Part shown: positions 1 through 13,300 of the stretch, one piece after another
How the letters are laid out: each line of letters starts with the position of its first letter
Numbering within the stretch: the stretch's first letter is position 1
Notes under the pieces: model-generated
Seen by the model: only the letters and a program-made list of their open reading frames with translations
Databases searched by the model: none
What the model was told of the DNA's origin: nothing
Made by a program: the position numbers and the translations under genes
Source of the DNA: Paramacrobiotus metropolitanus
Lineage: Eukaryota > Tardigrada > Eutardigrada > Parachela > Macrobiotidae
Reading direction: 5' to 3'
Length of the DNA: 64,000 bases
Assembly (NCBI RefSeq): GCF_019649055.1
Contig: NW_026570269.1
Location: 930,001-994,000, forward strand

Positions 1-45
1 GCAGACGCAAAATCGTTTTCTTGCAGTTAATTTATTTTGTAATAG

Positions 46-2785
46 GGAATTCCGTTGTGCGTTTTGGAACTGGGCATCGGGCAGCGTCTGCGGTTGGGCA
101 GTATCGGTGTATGGAACAAAATCCATCCGTACTTGGGTGGGCTGGGCATAGCCAGTGCGATCGTGGCCTTCCTTGTTGGAATGTACTACACCAGTATTAT
201 CGGCTGGTGTTTCTTCTATTTCCTCAGTTCTTTCCGTACGGATCTCCAGTGGGCGGAGTGCCCAGTGGTACCCGGTACCAATAACACCATCGAGCCGGAA
301 TGCGAACGAACGTCTCCGACATCGTACTTTTGGTACCGCCAGGCACTGAATATCACCAACGGGATCGACGACTTTGGAGGAATACAATGGAAGTTGGTGG
401 GAACGCTAGCCTTATCCTGGATCACGATATGGGCGTGTATGGCGAGGGGAATCGAAAATTCTGGCAAGGTACATGCAGCCATACAGGCATTCTATGCAAT
501 GACTATGTCGTACGTGCGCTTCGTAATGTAATTCAACATGCATATGCCACGAGTATTTACAATAATCGTGGCGTGACAATCGTGACTTAATTCTTTCTTC
601 TGCAAACGATGGATGCTTTTGCATATTAAGTTGCATGCAAATAGTGGTGACCTTACGTCGGAGCTTTGTTGACAAAGAATGTTAATAATAAATTACACCT
701 TAAGCAACTTTGTAAAAAATTTCAGATCATGTACTTTACTGCCGGATTTCCGTATTTGGTCTTACTAATCTTTTTCGGGCGCGCCATTACGTTGAAAGGG
801 GCATCGCAAGGAATTATGCATTTGGTCACCCCGCAAATGGATAAGCTGCAGGATCCCATCGTGTGGCTGGATGCTGCCACGCAGATATTTTACAGTCTTG
901 GACTGGGATTTGGCTCTCTTATTGCTTTTGGTTCATACAATCCGACCAAAAACAACTTTGTTAAAGATGCGGTGGTTGTTTCGCTGACCAATGCCTTTAC
1001 TGGGATATTTGCTAGTTTTGTTGTGTTTGCTGTGTTGGGATTCAAAGCTGCATTATCCGTTGAAAACTGTGCTTGCCGGTAAGTTTCCGAAGCAAACAGA
1101 AATTGGATATATTGTACGAGTATTTAAAATTGTCTGCGCTTAATAGATTAAATTTGAACGAATAAGACCTTAAATTGCTCTCATTGTAATATAGTACGTT
1201 TCGCATGAGAGGTGCGACATAGCGTAATGTTCTAAGATTTTCACCACACGCTCGATCTTGTTGTCTGTTTAGATTTCTTTCCGATATTGGACCATCGCTG
1301 ACGATGACCCCGTGGCCAGCCGTCGAGTACCAGAACATAATTAGCACTTCAGATTTGTGTGTCGAATACTACCATCTGTTAGAATCGAATCCAGCTACCT
1401 ACGGAATTTCCAAAGATTCATTTACAAATGCTACATGCACCAACAAAAGTTTCTGAATGAGGTGAGTGTTCCAACAGTAAACACAGCTTTGTCTTTTACC
1501 TGTGTCACCGTGAAATATTACTGGTACCGCAATAATTAATCTAGCGGCATTGATTGTTTATTTCGTGAATGTTTTGCAGGCTTCTGAAGGAACGGGCTTA
1601 GCGTTCATCGTCTTTACAGAAGTAATGGTCCAGCTACCCGGTGGCCCTTTCTGGTCAGTGATATTTTTTATGATGCTGCTGGCTCTGGGCATGGGCTCCA
1701 TGTTCGGCAACGTTGCCGGTATCCAGGCCAGTATTGAGGATCTCAAACTGCTTCCGTGGATGAGAAGAGAAGTCAAATCAGGTATGATTATGCTTTTTAG
1801 CACTGGCACACGCAACCTGATTATAAACACTACAGATAATCCTAACGACTGTTTTGCAGCCATCAGTTGCGCGATCTCTTTTCTAATTGGACTGATATTT
1901 GTAAGCCGAGCCGGTATGTATTGGATCGGATTGTTTGACAGTTTTGTCGGATCCTTTTCGCTGCTTATTATTGCTTTATTGGAAATGATTGGAGTTTGTT
2001 GGATTTTTAAATACTCAAGGTATGCAGCATGGTATACTGGGAAATTAATTAAGAGTTGTAGAACAACATTGACTGTTCAATTTGCTTCGATTACGATGGA
2101 TGCACTATTGTCTACGCTGGTGACCTATTAAATATTTTATGACAGATTTGCTGCTGACGTAAAGGATATGACCGGTCAAGCACTAAGTTGGTATTGGTCC
2201 GTAACCCTTCGATTCATCGCCCCGGCATTGATAATTGTCGTGCTTGGAGCATCTATTGCCATGCGTTTTATAAACGGCGTTTCGTATTTGGTATACAGTC
2301 CGGAAGATGTGAGTTACCACTTTTGGCCAGTAATTTCAATAATCATGCGGTATACCTATAATATAAGGTGCTATCACTATTATTGTACACGTAAGTCTGT
2401 CATCCTCAACAATCACATAAACATAAACCTTCTGTTGGAAGCTTACACAACTGGGTACAAATCAAGTACCTAACGTCACAGATTGAACAATGAATTTTTA
2501 TGGTAGGGCTTAATGCACTCCACGGCGTACCCCACGTGGGCACAGTGCATGTGCGCCCTACTGGTCATCGTGGGCGTAGGTCCGATTGTGCTCGTGGCAC
2601 TCTTCCGGATGACTGGACTGATCAAGTACGAGCCAGATCCCAGTCTAGTCAATGCCGGCTTCAACACGTCAGCTTCCACAACCATGTTTGTGCGCAGTGG
2701 ACTAGATGACCTTGACAATGAGCCTCGGACGTATGGGACTTACTTGTTTCCCACAACAACAGGCACTGCGGACCAGCTTCACTAG
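46..2785 (+). CDS. SLC6A15: SLC6-family amino-acid/neurotransmitter transporter (SLC6A15/17-like), 5' end outside window
   Basis: Sodium-coupled transporter of the plasma membrane or vesicles; the closest family I recognise is SLC6A15/A17 (B0AT2/NTT4), which moves neutral branched amino acids and proline. Exons read: 46-468, 726-1078, 1273-1461, 1580-1781, 1860-2019, 2146-2308, 2507-2785. Phases agree at every join. The first visible residues, GIPLCVLELGIGQR, lie in TM2, so TM1 and the N-terminus are upstream of the window. TM6 carries the family motif FYSLGLGFGSLIAFGSYNP and TM8 has EGTGLAFIVFTEVM. A Cys-bearing extracellular loop lies in exon 3. In exon 3 the frame breaks at about 1449-1455: one base is missing compared with the expected length from the loop Cys to EGTGLAF, giving a TGA. 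I infer a sequencing indel, because everything downstream is intact. The short C-terminus after TM12 is acidic and serine/threonine-rich. Confidence 0.92.
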
Positions 2786-5258
2786 ATTAACAACTGCAAG
2801 CGCTTTTTTTCACAATTCACTGCGATAAACAAAGTATAATTAATTGGAGCGAAGTTATGCAAAGATTTGGCGGAGATTATATTAAAGGTTACCCTATATA
2901 TATGTACCTATATAGATATGAGTTCCGTTTTGCATATAAGCCGACATAAATTGTAGTCATCGAGTCGAAGACTCTTCGACTCTTCATAATACTCAACGCT
3001 TAAAATTTTATTAATTGGCGCAACAATGATAGCAGTACTTAAAAAGGCTAAACTCTCAAATATATTGTTAGCTTACAAGTTAGCTCAGGAGTTTCTCCCA
3101 AAAGTGAACAGCCGGCCACCGTTTGTACACAATACGGCTGAGTCCTTCGAATTCCCCGCCGGTCCCATAGCGGGACCCACTTTCCGGTATATCCCGGCCC
3201 GTGTGCCGTAATTACAAGTCTCACAATGATGGCCTAAGCCACGACCGGCCCGATTCCCGTCCTCGTAGAGAGGGAAACGAATCCCGTTTGACGTTCGATT
3301 CCAGCCCTAAAATCAAACTCCCTATATCGGCTGCAGTCCGTTAAATAACGTTGCATGCACAATTTTTTCAACTCCCAAAAATTTACAAAGCAAGCACAAC
3401 GATGATTACTTGCCAATTGCACACTTTTTCACTTAACTCATTTCATTCCATTTTTACAAGACGCAGTGTCCAGTTGGGCAACATCCGTAACATACAATAA
3501 TAAGAAAATACATGAACGCGACAGTTGAGCTAGCGCCGTTTTAACCATCAGCATCAATTTGTCCATTGAGATAAGCGCAAGAGCGTGGAGGCGATCAGCA
3601 CCGTGAAAGTACTCTCATCGCCTCATGCCGGCGAAATTGGGAGCCTAAGGGGTTTACTAAGTAATACTAAGTTTACTGAATCGGATCAGCAGTAAACAGC
3701 AAATTAAACAGCAAACCTTACAGAAAGAAACACAAAAAGTAAAGTAAAAGAACGGCGATCCGGTAAGTATTAAAACAATAAAAGCCGGCTAGAAATTTTT
3801 GTTTTTGGTATTAGTCCGGTTCAAAATAGACCGGAAATTTAGTAAATCCTGACAATTGTGAGAATTCTGCAAAAGCTGAGTAACGCACGAGATAAGATAA
3901 GCGCTCATAACTGGTCCAAATTGCGATGAGGTGTCTTTTGCATGTTTGTATCCACGCCGCAAATATTCGTAAATGTTGCTCTAGAAAAAGCTACTCGAGA
4001 GTAGAATATTCGAGCGTCAAAGTCGCCAATTTGGATATTTCTCATGCAGACTCCTGTGCACACATTTTAATGCTTACATTTCACCGCGATATTCCGTAAT
4101 CGTACACCTCCGTAATTATCCATTAATAAGTACTCTAACGCCTATCGGGTATCGTCGGCATTGCTACGTCCACAATCGTAATAACTAAGTAATTAATAAC
4201 ATTATAATTAGTGTTAATTGCTCATGCGAACACATTCTGGTAGCGTAAACCAGAAAGTGCGCGTAGGGCGCATAAGTCTCTAACATAACTTATAAGTTAC
4301 CACGACATGTTAAAATGTCTAATTAAAATTAATTAATTAATAACGGGCTCATTAGAATTTAAAATTTTGCAGATAAATGGTGTGCACTGTATAGAGTATT
4401 GATTAATTCGCTGACCGGCTGACGTTTATTAACTTGCAACTGTAGCGTTAATTAACTGTTTTAAATTAATCGTTAATTACAGGAACTTTTTTATTTTTTT
4501 CATTAATTTGAAGCACTGAATTCGGTAGGCAATACATATTTTATAGGTAAAGTGCAAACTGCAAAGTAAAATTACAGACTGGAATGAAAACACACCATAA
4601 AGCAAAATGTCGCACGGTTTTGCGCTCCCAAAATTGCCCGCTCGATGCAGATATGTGATGCATCATTGCCGTGCAGTTATTTGATGTTTGTTAAGGTTCA
4701 AAGTTCGATTTTTTTAAGCGTGTGTCACAGATTTCCTTCGCTGATATCTTCATAACTGAATTTTGAGCCTAACTATTGTCTCGCTGTACATTTTCGTTAG
4801 GAACTTAGGGCGTACGCATCACGTATTACGTCACGCTACGCCCTGCATCGATCACTGCACTCTAACTTGTACGATATGAGTGTACAATGTACATCCACAA
4901 AAGCGTAAACACAGGTTTATAAGATCAGTTAAATATCAGAGACAATCAGTTTTCTAGATGTTTTTCTTAAACCAATATGCATCCGCTATTATTTCAAAAC
5001 CAGTTCTTTTTGCAAATAAGGGACATTATTGTTTAATTGCTGCCTTGCGATTTCGCATCGAAGATCGATTACCCTTCCCATCGGCGTTAAGGCGCACCAA
5101 TCACGCCACCAGCGACGATCGATGTTTCATAACCCAGCCAGTTATTCCCGAAATAACTTCACCACCGCAACACAACCGACGCGCTTTCGGCTGGGATTCA
5201 GTCGACCGGACGTGTGTAGTCGGGAGGATGTCTTGCAAAGTGTAACAGCTATTTCCCG
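2786..5258. other. Intergenic / probable 5' flank of the CaMKK-like gene
   Basis: No conserved coding segment is visible. A short ORF at 3026-3211 has no recognisable similarity or splice context. A clean donor (GTAAGT) at 3763 could end a 5' UTR exon of the downstream kinase gene, but this is inference. The rest is AT-rich, unstructured sequence with several long TTAATTAA-type runs near 4320-4500. Confidence 0.4.
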
Positions 5259-8200
5259 ATGTCCATGCGCTCAAAAATGTGCTTGGATAGTCCCGTTAAG
5301 GGTATCGACGGCGATCGTTGCCAGTGCTCCCGGAAGCAGGTCTGCAGCGATGCTGGCTGCAGTGGCAGTGCGCCCTGCAGAATGACCGCCGATACCAGTG
5401 TCCAGTCCGAGTGCGGGGCAGTTGCGCCTGCCGCGCGGTTCCCCACTGTTCCAACGGGGAATCCGGCTACGAGTCGGGATCATCGCAGCCTGGTACCGAC
5501 CACTTTGATTATGTGGAATTTGAAGGGAATATTGAGGGTGTGGATTTTGACGGGGATATCGATGGTATAGAGTTTGATGATAATTTTGACGGTGTTGACT
5601 TTGAGGACGGGGCTAATGTGTTGAGTGCAGTGGAGATGCTGCGACCGACGTCGTGGCTGTCCGCGAGGGAATCGTCATCCTCACCGACGCCGCGGGCCCA
5701 TGTGGCGAAATTCCTTTGTCCGCGCTATAAGGTGTATGAGGATGCGCCGTCGGATACGGAAATCTTTACGGGGCCCGCTGGAGGTGATGTGGCCATTGAG
5801 TCCTGTGGATGGGAGGTGCAGATTTTCGTTGATAGAAAACCCGAGTAAGTAGGCGTAAACACTTAATTCCTCTCGTATTTCTTGGTATTTAATTTTGGTA
5901 ATTTGTGTCAAAATTGTAAATGCGCTGACGCCGCCAACTATTCATACACTGCACTCTAATATACTGGGATATGGCTAAGGCTATTAAAGAAGTGTTACAC
6001 ATTGCCAAATTTGTACGCTTTGTTTTTTGATAGATATCTTTTTGCAAACTTTTAAAATATTTAGAGTTTTATATTGATTTATGACTGTGTTGGTATTAAG
6101 ACGGGTGCATTAACGATGCCGAAACTGCAAGCAAAAAAAGTTAAAAATGGAGCAATCTTCCATTTTAAAATTGGATTTACCTGAAGGGATACTTATTTTT
6201 CCCGAAATTCCGTTGTTTACGCATGAGGTTGTAACGTAACAACAAAGTTAAGCAACTTCTGTCAACAATTTGTGAAGTATTTTGGACTTCGACATGCTGA
6301 ATTTCGTAATTAACAATAAGTGCTAAACAACATTAGTGATCAAGAGAAAGTTGTTATGTGAACTGCATATCGAGCATGTTTCTTGTCTTGATGTGCTTGA
6401 TGCTTTATAAGAACCCAGTTACATATTTTTTTGTGATATTAGTTTCTGCGTTCATCTGGTTTCTTTATTATTTTGGATGTTAAAACCTTTTTCGAGTACG
6501 GTTGTTGAATGTGTTGTATGGTTGTATTGTTAGTTGGAACATCAATGTGTTCGGCAAGAAAAAGGATTTTGTTTTTACGCTGTCATGTGAATGTGACGTT
6601 GAGCACGATTAATAAAAAAACACTTCTGGGCAATTTGCCCATGACACCACAGTGCGCAGAATCTATCGCCTAAGGAATGACATCGTTAAACAAAGATTTC
6701 TTTTCAGCCCGTTAATTACTGCGAAATGTCACATGAGCTGTCACTAGACTGCGAGGATGTTTTGATTTTTGGTGTTGTTTAATTTATCAAATTTATAATG
6801 TAGGGTTATTTGTACGGATCGCCTTGTGGTCCGCGATGCTGACGTCGGAACTATTCAGATTAATGATTTCCTTATTGAGCCGGATAGCGATTTAGGGTGT
6901 GGATCGTTTTATACGTTTCGTTTGGCATCTTCTACAAAAGATCATGGGCTGTATGCTATCAAGTCAATTTCCAAACGAAAAGCTCAGAAAAACTCCATGC
7001 TATTCAAGTAAGCATTGCCTGACATTTTATGATAAGAATGCATGTCACTCATTACGACCAATTTTCAGACAGTCAAAAAATCCGTTTTTGAACATTGAGA
7101 GGGAAACATCGATACTAAAGAAAATCTATCATCCGAACATCGTCAAACTATTCGAGATTATGGACGATCCGGAAGAAGACAATATGTATTTTGTATTCGA
7201 ATACATGGACCGTGGTTGCATTTTAACCATTCCAACTGGTAAGCAAGCTTCTTAAACTATTGCATGCATGCCGCATTGTAGCGAGCACTGATCAGCGGAC
7301 CAGATGTATTCGCGGAAGCGTTCGAGTGGTGGTAACTGGAAACGTTGTTAGACGTGTTCTCAGTATTTAATATAGAGCAATAAACTTCCCTTGGTGTATT
7401 TATAGATACTCCATTGAAAGAATCAGTGGCCATATCGTACATGCGCGATGTAAGTACTTATTACACCCGTTATGATATTTGCGATTATGTGGTACCGTAA
7501 TATTACTAAACAGTGGTATTATGGTGGTACCTAAATTAAGTTACAGTAATCGTATTGGATGCCATCAGCCATCAGGTATTAATAGTGATACAGTGATACT
7601 TGAAACTGGTTAACAAAGAAATATTATTAAGAAGTCGCTGGCAGCAGCTTGATATTGTTTACGGCTTGGGATAGATTTGCATTCACGCGAGCGTGAGTCC
7701 TCTTTAGCGGAACTAAAGTTTATTTGATGTTTTACTATCGCCGGAGGTATCGATTTTTCCTCCCAAGTCGGACGATCAGCATTTCGAATTTTAAGTGCTT
7801 CTCTGTAGAGACTCACTAAAAGGGATCTTTTACGTAGTGGATAGTGCCACACCGGAAGTCATACGATTTTGGCGATTTACTTGTTTAGTTTGCGGGCTTT
7901 AGCATATCGAAGGGACAAGGTGACGCGTCACATTATCCCAGTATCGACCGTGGTTGTGCAGCCTGGTTAGCATGACTGCATGAGACAGGGTGGATTTGAT
8001 TGGCTGTAATTTTATAAGTCAGTGTAGGCAAAAATCGTCTGGATTTGAGATAATTTTGTGGAAAACTAATGGTGTACTTCGCGAAAGCACATACGATTTT
8101 CCTCCTAGAGCGAGCAATACCGAGCGTTAGGCTTTGCCAGAGGCGTGTTGTAAGCCGGGTGACTTTTCATGATCATGCTGATACCTATCAAAAGTCACGT

Positions 8201-9138
8201 GAGTTAATTACTTGCGAACGTCAATACCGACGATGGAAGTGGCCTTTAATTGAGGATCACGTCAGTTCCATTTTAATTAAAAATACGTAATTCCATTGCA
8301 TGATTCCCGTTGTGAAGAGGTTGTTTTCTCAGGCTTTGTACGGCGTGGAATATCTGCATTCGAAGAATATCATCCATCGCGATCTCAAACCGGAAAACAT
8401 GTTGTTGAATTCCTTTGGGAGGGTAAAGTTAATCGATTTTGGATTGAGTTTCGTCCATGAAGAGGGAAATGACATCACTCGTCTACCCTACGGTACGCCG
8501 TCGTTTACTGCTCCGGAATGTCTGGATGGAGAATTACCGGAAGGCTATTCGGCACGAGCCATGGAAATGTGGGCGTTGGGTGTCACGTTGTTTGCACTGC
8601 TGTTTGGACAGGTGCCCTTCTATCACGATAATCTCTTTGAACTCTACCGGATGATCCAGGAAGACCCGGTTGTTACTCCCACCAAAACATGTTGTCACAT
8701 CTCGCTGAATGTCCGTGTTTTGTTAAGAGGGTGAGAAGTGATGATTGAATATCATGAGTATTGCTAATTAGTAATTATGCAGTTCTGTTAATACTGTCCC
8801 CGTTAATACTAGCTTGCAAGCTTGTGGAAAATTAGTAATTGCCTTTGTTTTTGTTCTGTTAAAATTCCATTGCCGTCACTGAATCTTCCTTTCGTCACAG
8901 ACTGTTTGGGAGGAGGATGCAATTTTTGCACTTTCGAGATGATATAGTTGCAACTGATCTCTTGATGCGTCGTTGTTGTTGCAGGATGCTGGAAAAGAAT
9001 GTTAAAGAGCGCTTAAAGTTGAAGGATATCTTGTCTTCGACGGTGTTCCTTTGGAAAAATTCATCCTATTATCTTCCGGAGCGTTGTACGACCTGCCAGT
9101 ATTATAGTCCTAAATCTTGCCATCCGGTTCCGGTATGA
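5259..9138 (+). CDS. CAMKK: Divergent calcium/calmodulin-dependent protein kinase kinase (CaMKK-like)
   Basis: Serine/threonine kinase of the CaMKK group, which phosphorylates the activation loops of CaMKI/IV, AMPK and Akt. Exons: 5' exon ending 5844, then 6804-7007, 7069-7238, 7406-7449, 8333-8730, 8985-9138; phases are consistent. Visible motifs are the β3 lysine in YAIKSIS, the CaMKK-type stretch ILKKIYHPNIVKLFEIMDDP, HRDLKPEN, DFG and APE, and a C-lobe ending in RMLEKN-like sequence. Oddities: the glycine loop reads GCGSFYTF and lacks the third glycine; the catalytic loop has KPEN where CaMKKs usually have KPSN; the Arg-Pro insert after the β3 lysine is almost absent; and the protein stops about 40 residues after the kinase core, leaving no obvious autoinhibitory/CaM-binding segment. 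The N-terminal region carries an acidic repeat (FDGDIDGIEFDDNFDG, 5515-5610). The start is unresolved: an ATG at 5259 opens a Cys-rich frame different from the acidic-repeat frame, so an indel or an unseen exon lies between about 5400 and 5470. Confidence 0.83.
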
Positions 9139-10324
9139 GTGCGCTTCATATGGAATCAACTTCGAGTTTATTCAGATCATTTATTCATGTGTTTCATTCA
9201 GTCTTTCCAAATTCAGACAGCTGTTTTATTGTGACGGTTGCGAAACGATTAAGATAACAATGTGCAACCTGACGTTTTCGGCTTAAATCGATACTTTTTA
9301 GCTTTTATTTTTCAGATCTGGATAATTTTGCCTGATTAGAGTTAACTTTATCTGCAGAATGTATATCTCTTTAGTCAACCGTAAAATTTTTAAGTTTGTT
9401 TGAATTTATAATTTGTGATATGGAATACATTTCGTGAAAAAACATTATTAAAACGAATAGCAGAACATTTTTAGAGTGTTTATCTGCGCCTGATTGTAAA
9501 CGAAGAATACAAAGATACAAGCAGCAAAAATCCAAAAAAACTGCAACAATGAATTTAGACTTGGAACGAACCTTTAGGCAATGACGCTGTAGTGATTGTA
9601 CGCAGAAGAAAAAAACGTGAAAAATCACCGGAAACATGCTGACGAGGCCAGCAGTGACCAGTTAACTGAATGTGCGCAACGACAGCCACACTAGTGAATA
9701 CTCATAAAAATCAAAACAAAACTTCTACAAAACAAAACTGTAATTGATTTTTGAAGATACTACGTCTCGCCGACATGTAGGAGAAGACATAAAGCAAACT
9801 CCTGACCGTACTCAGCGTCAGTGGGGTTGCGGGCTGACCTTCGCGCCGGGGACTTTCGCCAGAGTCTGCAAGTTTTATAGTTGTCACAACGGAACGTATA
9901 TGGAATATTAATTATTTTATGATAATAGTTGTCGCAACGAATATGGATGTTACTGCATATACTTGGTTACTTGTCACAAAAATACTATAAAGTTTTTATT
10001 GCGAGCCAATCAATCCGTCGATATCAGGGATGATAATAAATAAATATACACCTTCAAGAAAATGTAGGTTGGGAATGGTTTCAAAAATTTTGCTCTCGAT
10101 TGATAACTGCCATTGTAAGAGAGAAAGCACTATATAATCTCTATATAATAATCGCGTAAGTTTGGATCATCGCGTAAACTGAAACAAGACACACTCATCG
10201 TGTTACACATGGTTAAAATGCCAATAATTATTGCAAATAACAGCATTCCAAGTGAATAAACTTTCGGCTGCGTCGTAAAAGTTTAACGTAGCAAATTGTA
10301 CGAGTATCCAAGGGAAAATAAATT
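9139..10324. other. Convergent intergenic region between CaMKK-like and flotillin-2
   Basis: Both neighbours point into this 1.2-kb gap, so it holds their 3' UTRs. No conserved ORF, RNA gene or repeat is seen. Confidence 0.5.
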
Positions 10325-13300
10325 TCATGTTATTACCTGGGACAAATCGATACCGTTGATGGCATGGATAGCCGGTGGAATTTGGGCGATAGCCTTCGTT
10401 AAACCCGTTAATAAATCCCCGTTAGCACCACCCAGAACCACAATTTCATTGGTTTTGGCCAGCGGTGCGGCAATTTCGTGCGCGATCTACAAATAAAACT
10501 CAGAATCACGGCTCATAAACTTAATATTGGTCGTAAAATCACCGAGTATATTTCTACGAAGAGGTAGCATAAGTAAGTTTTCGTCGTCGAGCTGCATGGA
10601 CACTGTGAGGATTGTCCAAAAGTGAAAAAAAAACATCGAAACATACGGATGGCAGTTCCGCAAATAGAGCGCTACGTAAACATTTTTTGAAACAGTAAAA
10701 CAATTCTTTTTGCAACTTTCGAAGAGGCTTTCAATACAGCACTGTCTCACAATTATTTGAATAGTGTCTACAAAACTCAAAGTTGTCCACCACTAACCAG
10801 GCCCTGACTGAACCGAAGCTACTTGCACTACGATACGGTAAGATAGATGCATGGTAGCATACCAGCTTGTTCCTTAACATCAGCTCAGGATTGATGTAGC
10901 CAGTATTAAAGTCAGTTGATTTAAAATAATGGCGACCACGTAACAAATTGTCTGTATCGCTGCTTACCTTCGGCAGTGCATCCAGTATCAGACTAACTGT
11001 AGCCGCATTTCCGTACTCTTTGTAAGCGTAGGCACGCATCTTCATGGCTTCAGCCTCGGCTTGACCTTTCGCATGAATTGTGGAAGCTTCCGCCCCACCT
11101 GACAAAAGAAAGAGCGTTGTTATTGAGAAATTCTGCAGATCTTTGCGATTGCATTCTGACAAATAATATTTTACCAATAGCACGAATCCGGTGAGCTTCA
11201 GCTTCGGCTACACGAAAGCGTCCGTTACGGTCTCCTTCAGCGATTAAAGCCACTCTAAAGTTCGGACGTATATTACAATATTATATTTATTAATTAATTT
11301 ATGTTAGTATATATTATATAATATTAATTAATTTAATGTTAGTAGTTGTCACAACGAACCGTTTGGCTTCGTAGTCAGCGGGCAACGTGACTACCGTTTT
11401 CAGCTCCTTTTCCCGACGAAGAATTTCCTTTTCTTCGATTTCAATTTGCTTCCTACGTTCCACCACTTCAATGTTGATTTCTTCCGAGCGAATCTTCTGC
11501 TTTTCACGAGCCGCTTGCAATTCGTACGCCAGCTGAGACTCGGCTTTCTGAAACGATCAAAATTCAGTTTCAACGACTTATAACAATCTGAACAAAAAAA
11601 TAAACACGAACGCATAAAATGGACGCAGAGCAGAACGGCAGAGATATATAGATACTATTAACTATACAGCCCCCACGCATGAGAACGACGGACAACCAAA
11701 CATTTTTTCATTTCTGGGCTGATTGCGAGACAGTAGGCGCTGCTGACCTTCGTGTTAACTTCCTGTTCGAAGACTGCCTTCTGCAGCTGGTACAGACGTC
11801 CGGCGTTTTCAATATTCGTGCTAGCCTATTACAAAACATCGCGTATAACCACGCAATCTTGCACACGAAGACAACAGAGTACTTTGAATTTGACGTCCAA
11901 TGCCAATCGTTCGTTTTCCGCTTCCTAATGAGAAATATATCAGATCGGCCCCAACGATATGGATTATACTGCTTTATCCCGCACCTGGATACCAGCGTCC
12001 CTCTCCGCCTCCGCCACACCGATGTTAGCATCCCTTTTCACAATAGCCTTTAATTGCCACAACAAAAAAGACAATAATGTTAGTTAATTGCCACAACAAA
12101 AAAAGACAATAATGTTAATTAATTGCCACAACAAAAAAGACAATAATGTTAGTTAATTGCCACAACAAAAAAGACAATAATAAAGTTAGTTAATGCCACA
12201 ACAAAAAAGACAATAATGTTAATTAATTGCCACAACAAAAAAGACAATAATGTTAGTTAATTGCCACTACAAAAAAGACAATAATGTTAATTAATTGCCA
12301 CAACAAAAAAGACAATAATGTTAGTTAATTGCCACAACAAAAAAGACAGTAATGTTAGTTAATTGCCACAACAAAAAAGACAATAATGTTAATTAATTGC
12401 CACAACAAAAAAGACAATAATGTTAGTTAATTGCCACAACAAAAAAGACAATAATGTTAATTAACTGCCACAACAAAAAAGACAATAATGTTAGTTAATT
12501 GCCACAACAAAAAAAGACCATAATGTTAATTAATTGCCACAACAAAAAAGACAATATTATGTTAATTAATTGCCACAACAAAAAAGACAATAATGTTAAT
12601 TAACTGCCACAACAAAAAAAGACAATAATGTTAGTTAATCGCCACAACGATAACTTACCGTTTGCGCACGACCCAGTGATGACAGGTAGTTGACGTGATC
12701 GAAAATTTCTAAAAACAGCAGTTTTAAAATGAAATGACGAGATGGTACACGGAAGGGTTAAACAATTCTGCAGTCGCCGTAATTGATACGCAGCCAACAA
12801 CTGGCAACAAGTATTAATCTACCTTTGATCGTGAAAGAAAGGATTTCGATGCCCATTTTTGCCACGTCCGGGGCCGCTACCTAAGAATATAGAAACTTCC
12901 TAGAACCAACTTCACAGAAAGCGTGCATTCCAGAACACCGTGCTCCCAGTTTCCCATCTGCGTATGTACGCTCAACGCGCTTTGCGCTTTAAGTAATTAT
13001 GCGCGCTACTTACTTCCGTGACCTGGGCAGCAAAACTTTCTCGGTCTTGATAGATCGCTTCCACGGTTAAGCTACCTACAAAGACGAACAAAACATGTTT
13101 CACAAACCAAAACCTATATTTGTTTACAGGTAAGTGAAAAAAGTTTTGCAAAACGTACCCAAGATAGCGCGTAAATGACCTTCCATAGTCTGAAGAATGA
13201 CCTCTTTAATCTCCTCAACAGAGCGTCCCAAAAACTGCACAACTGCAAAACACTGATTTAAGCAAAGGGAAAAATATTTCTGAAACCGGGCACACTTAAA

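Noticed and set aside
3026-3211. 61-codon ORF upstream of the kinase
   Set aside because: No similarity, splice partner or signal peptide recognised; composition is like the surrounding intergenic DNA.
3285-3305. GTTCGATTCC, resembling a tRNA T-loop
   Set aside because: No matching acceptor, D or anticodon stem could be folded around it.
12052-12655. Regularly spaced repeats resembling a CRISPR array
   Set aside because: Units are contiguous with no unique spacers, and the array sits in a spliced eukaryotic intron.
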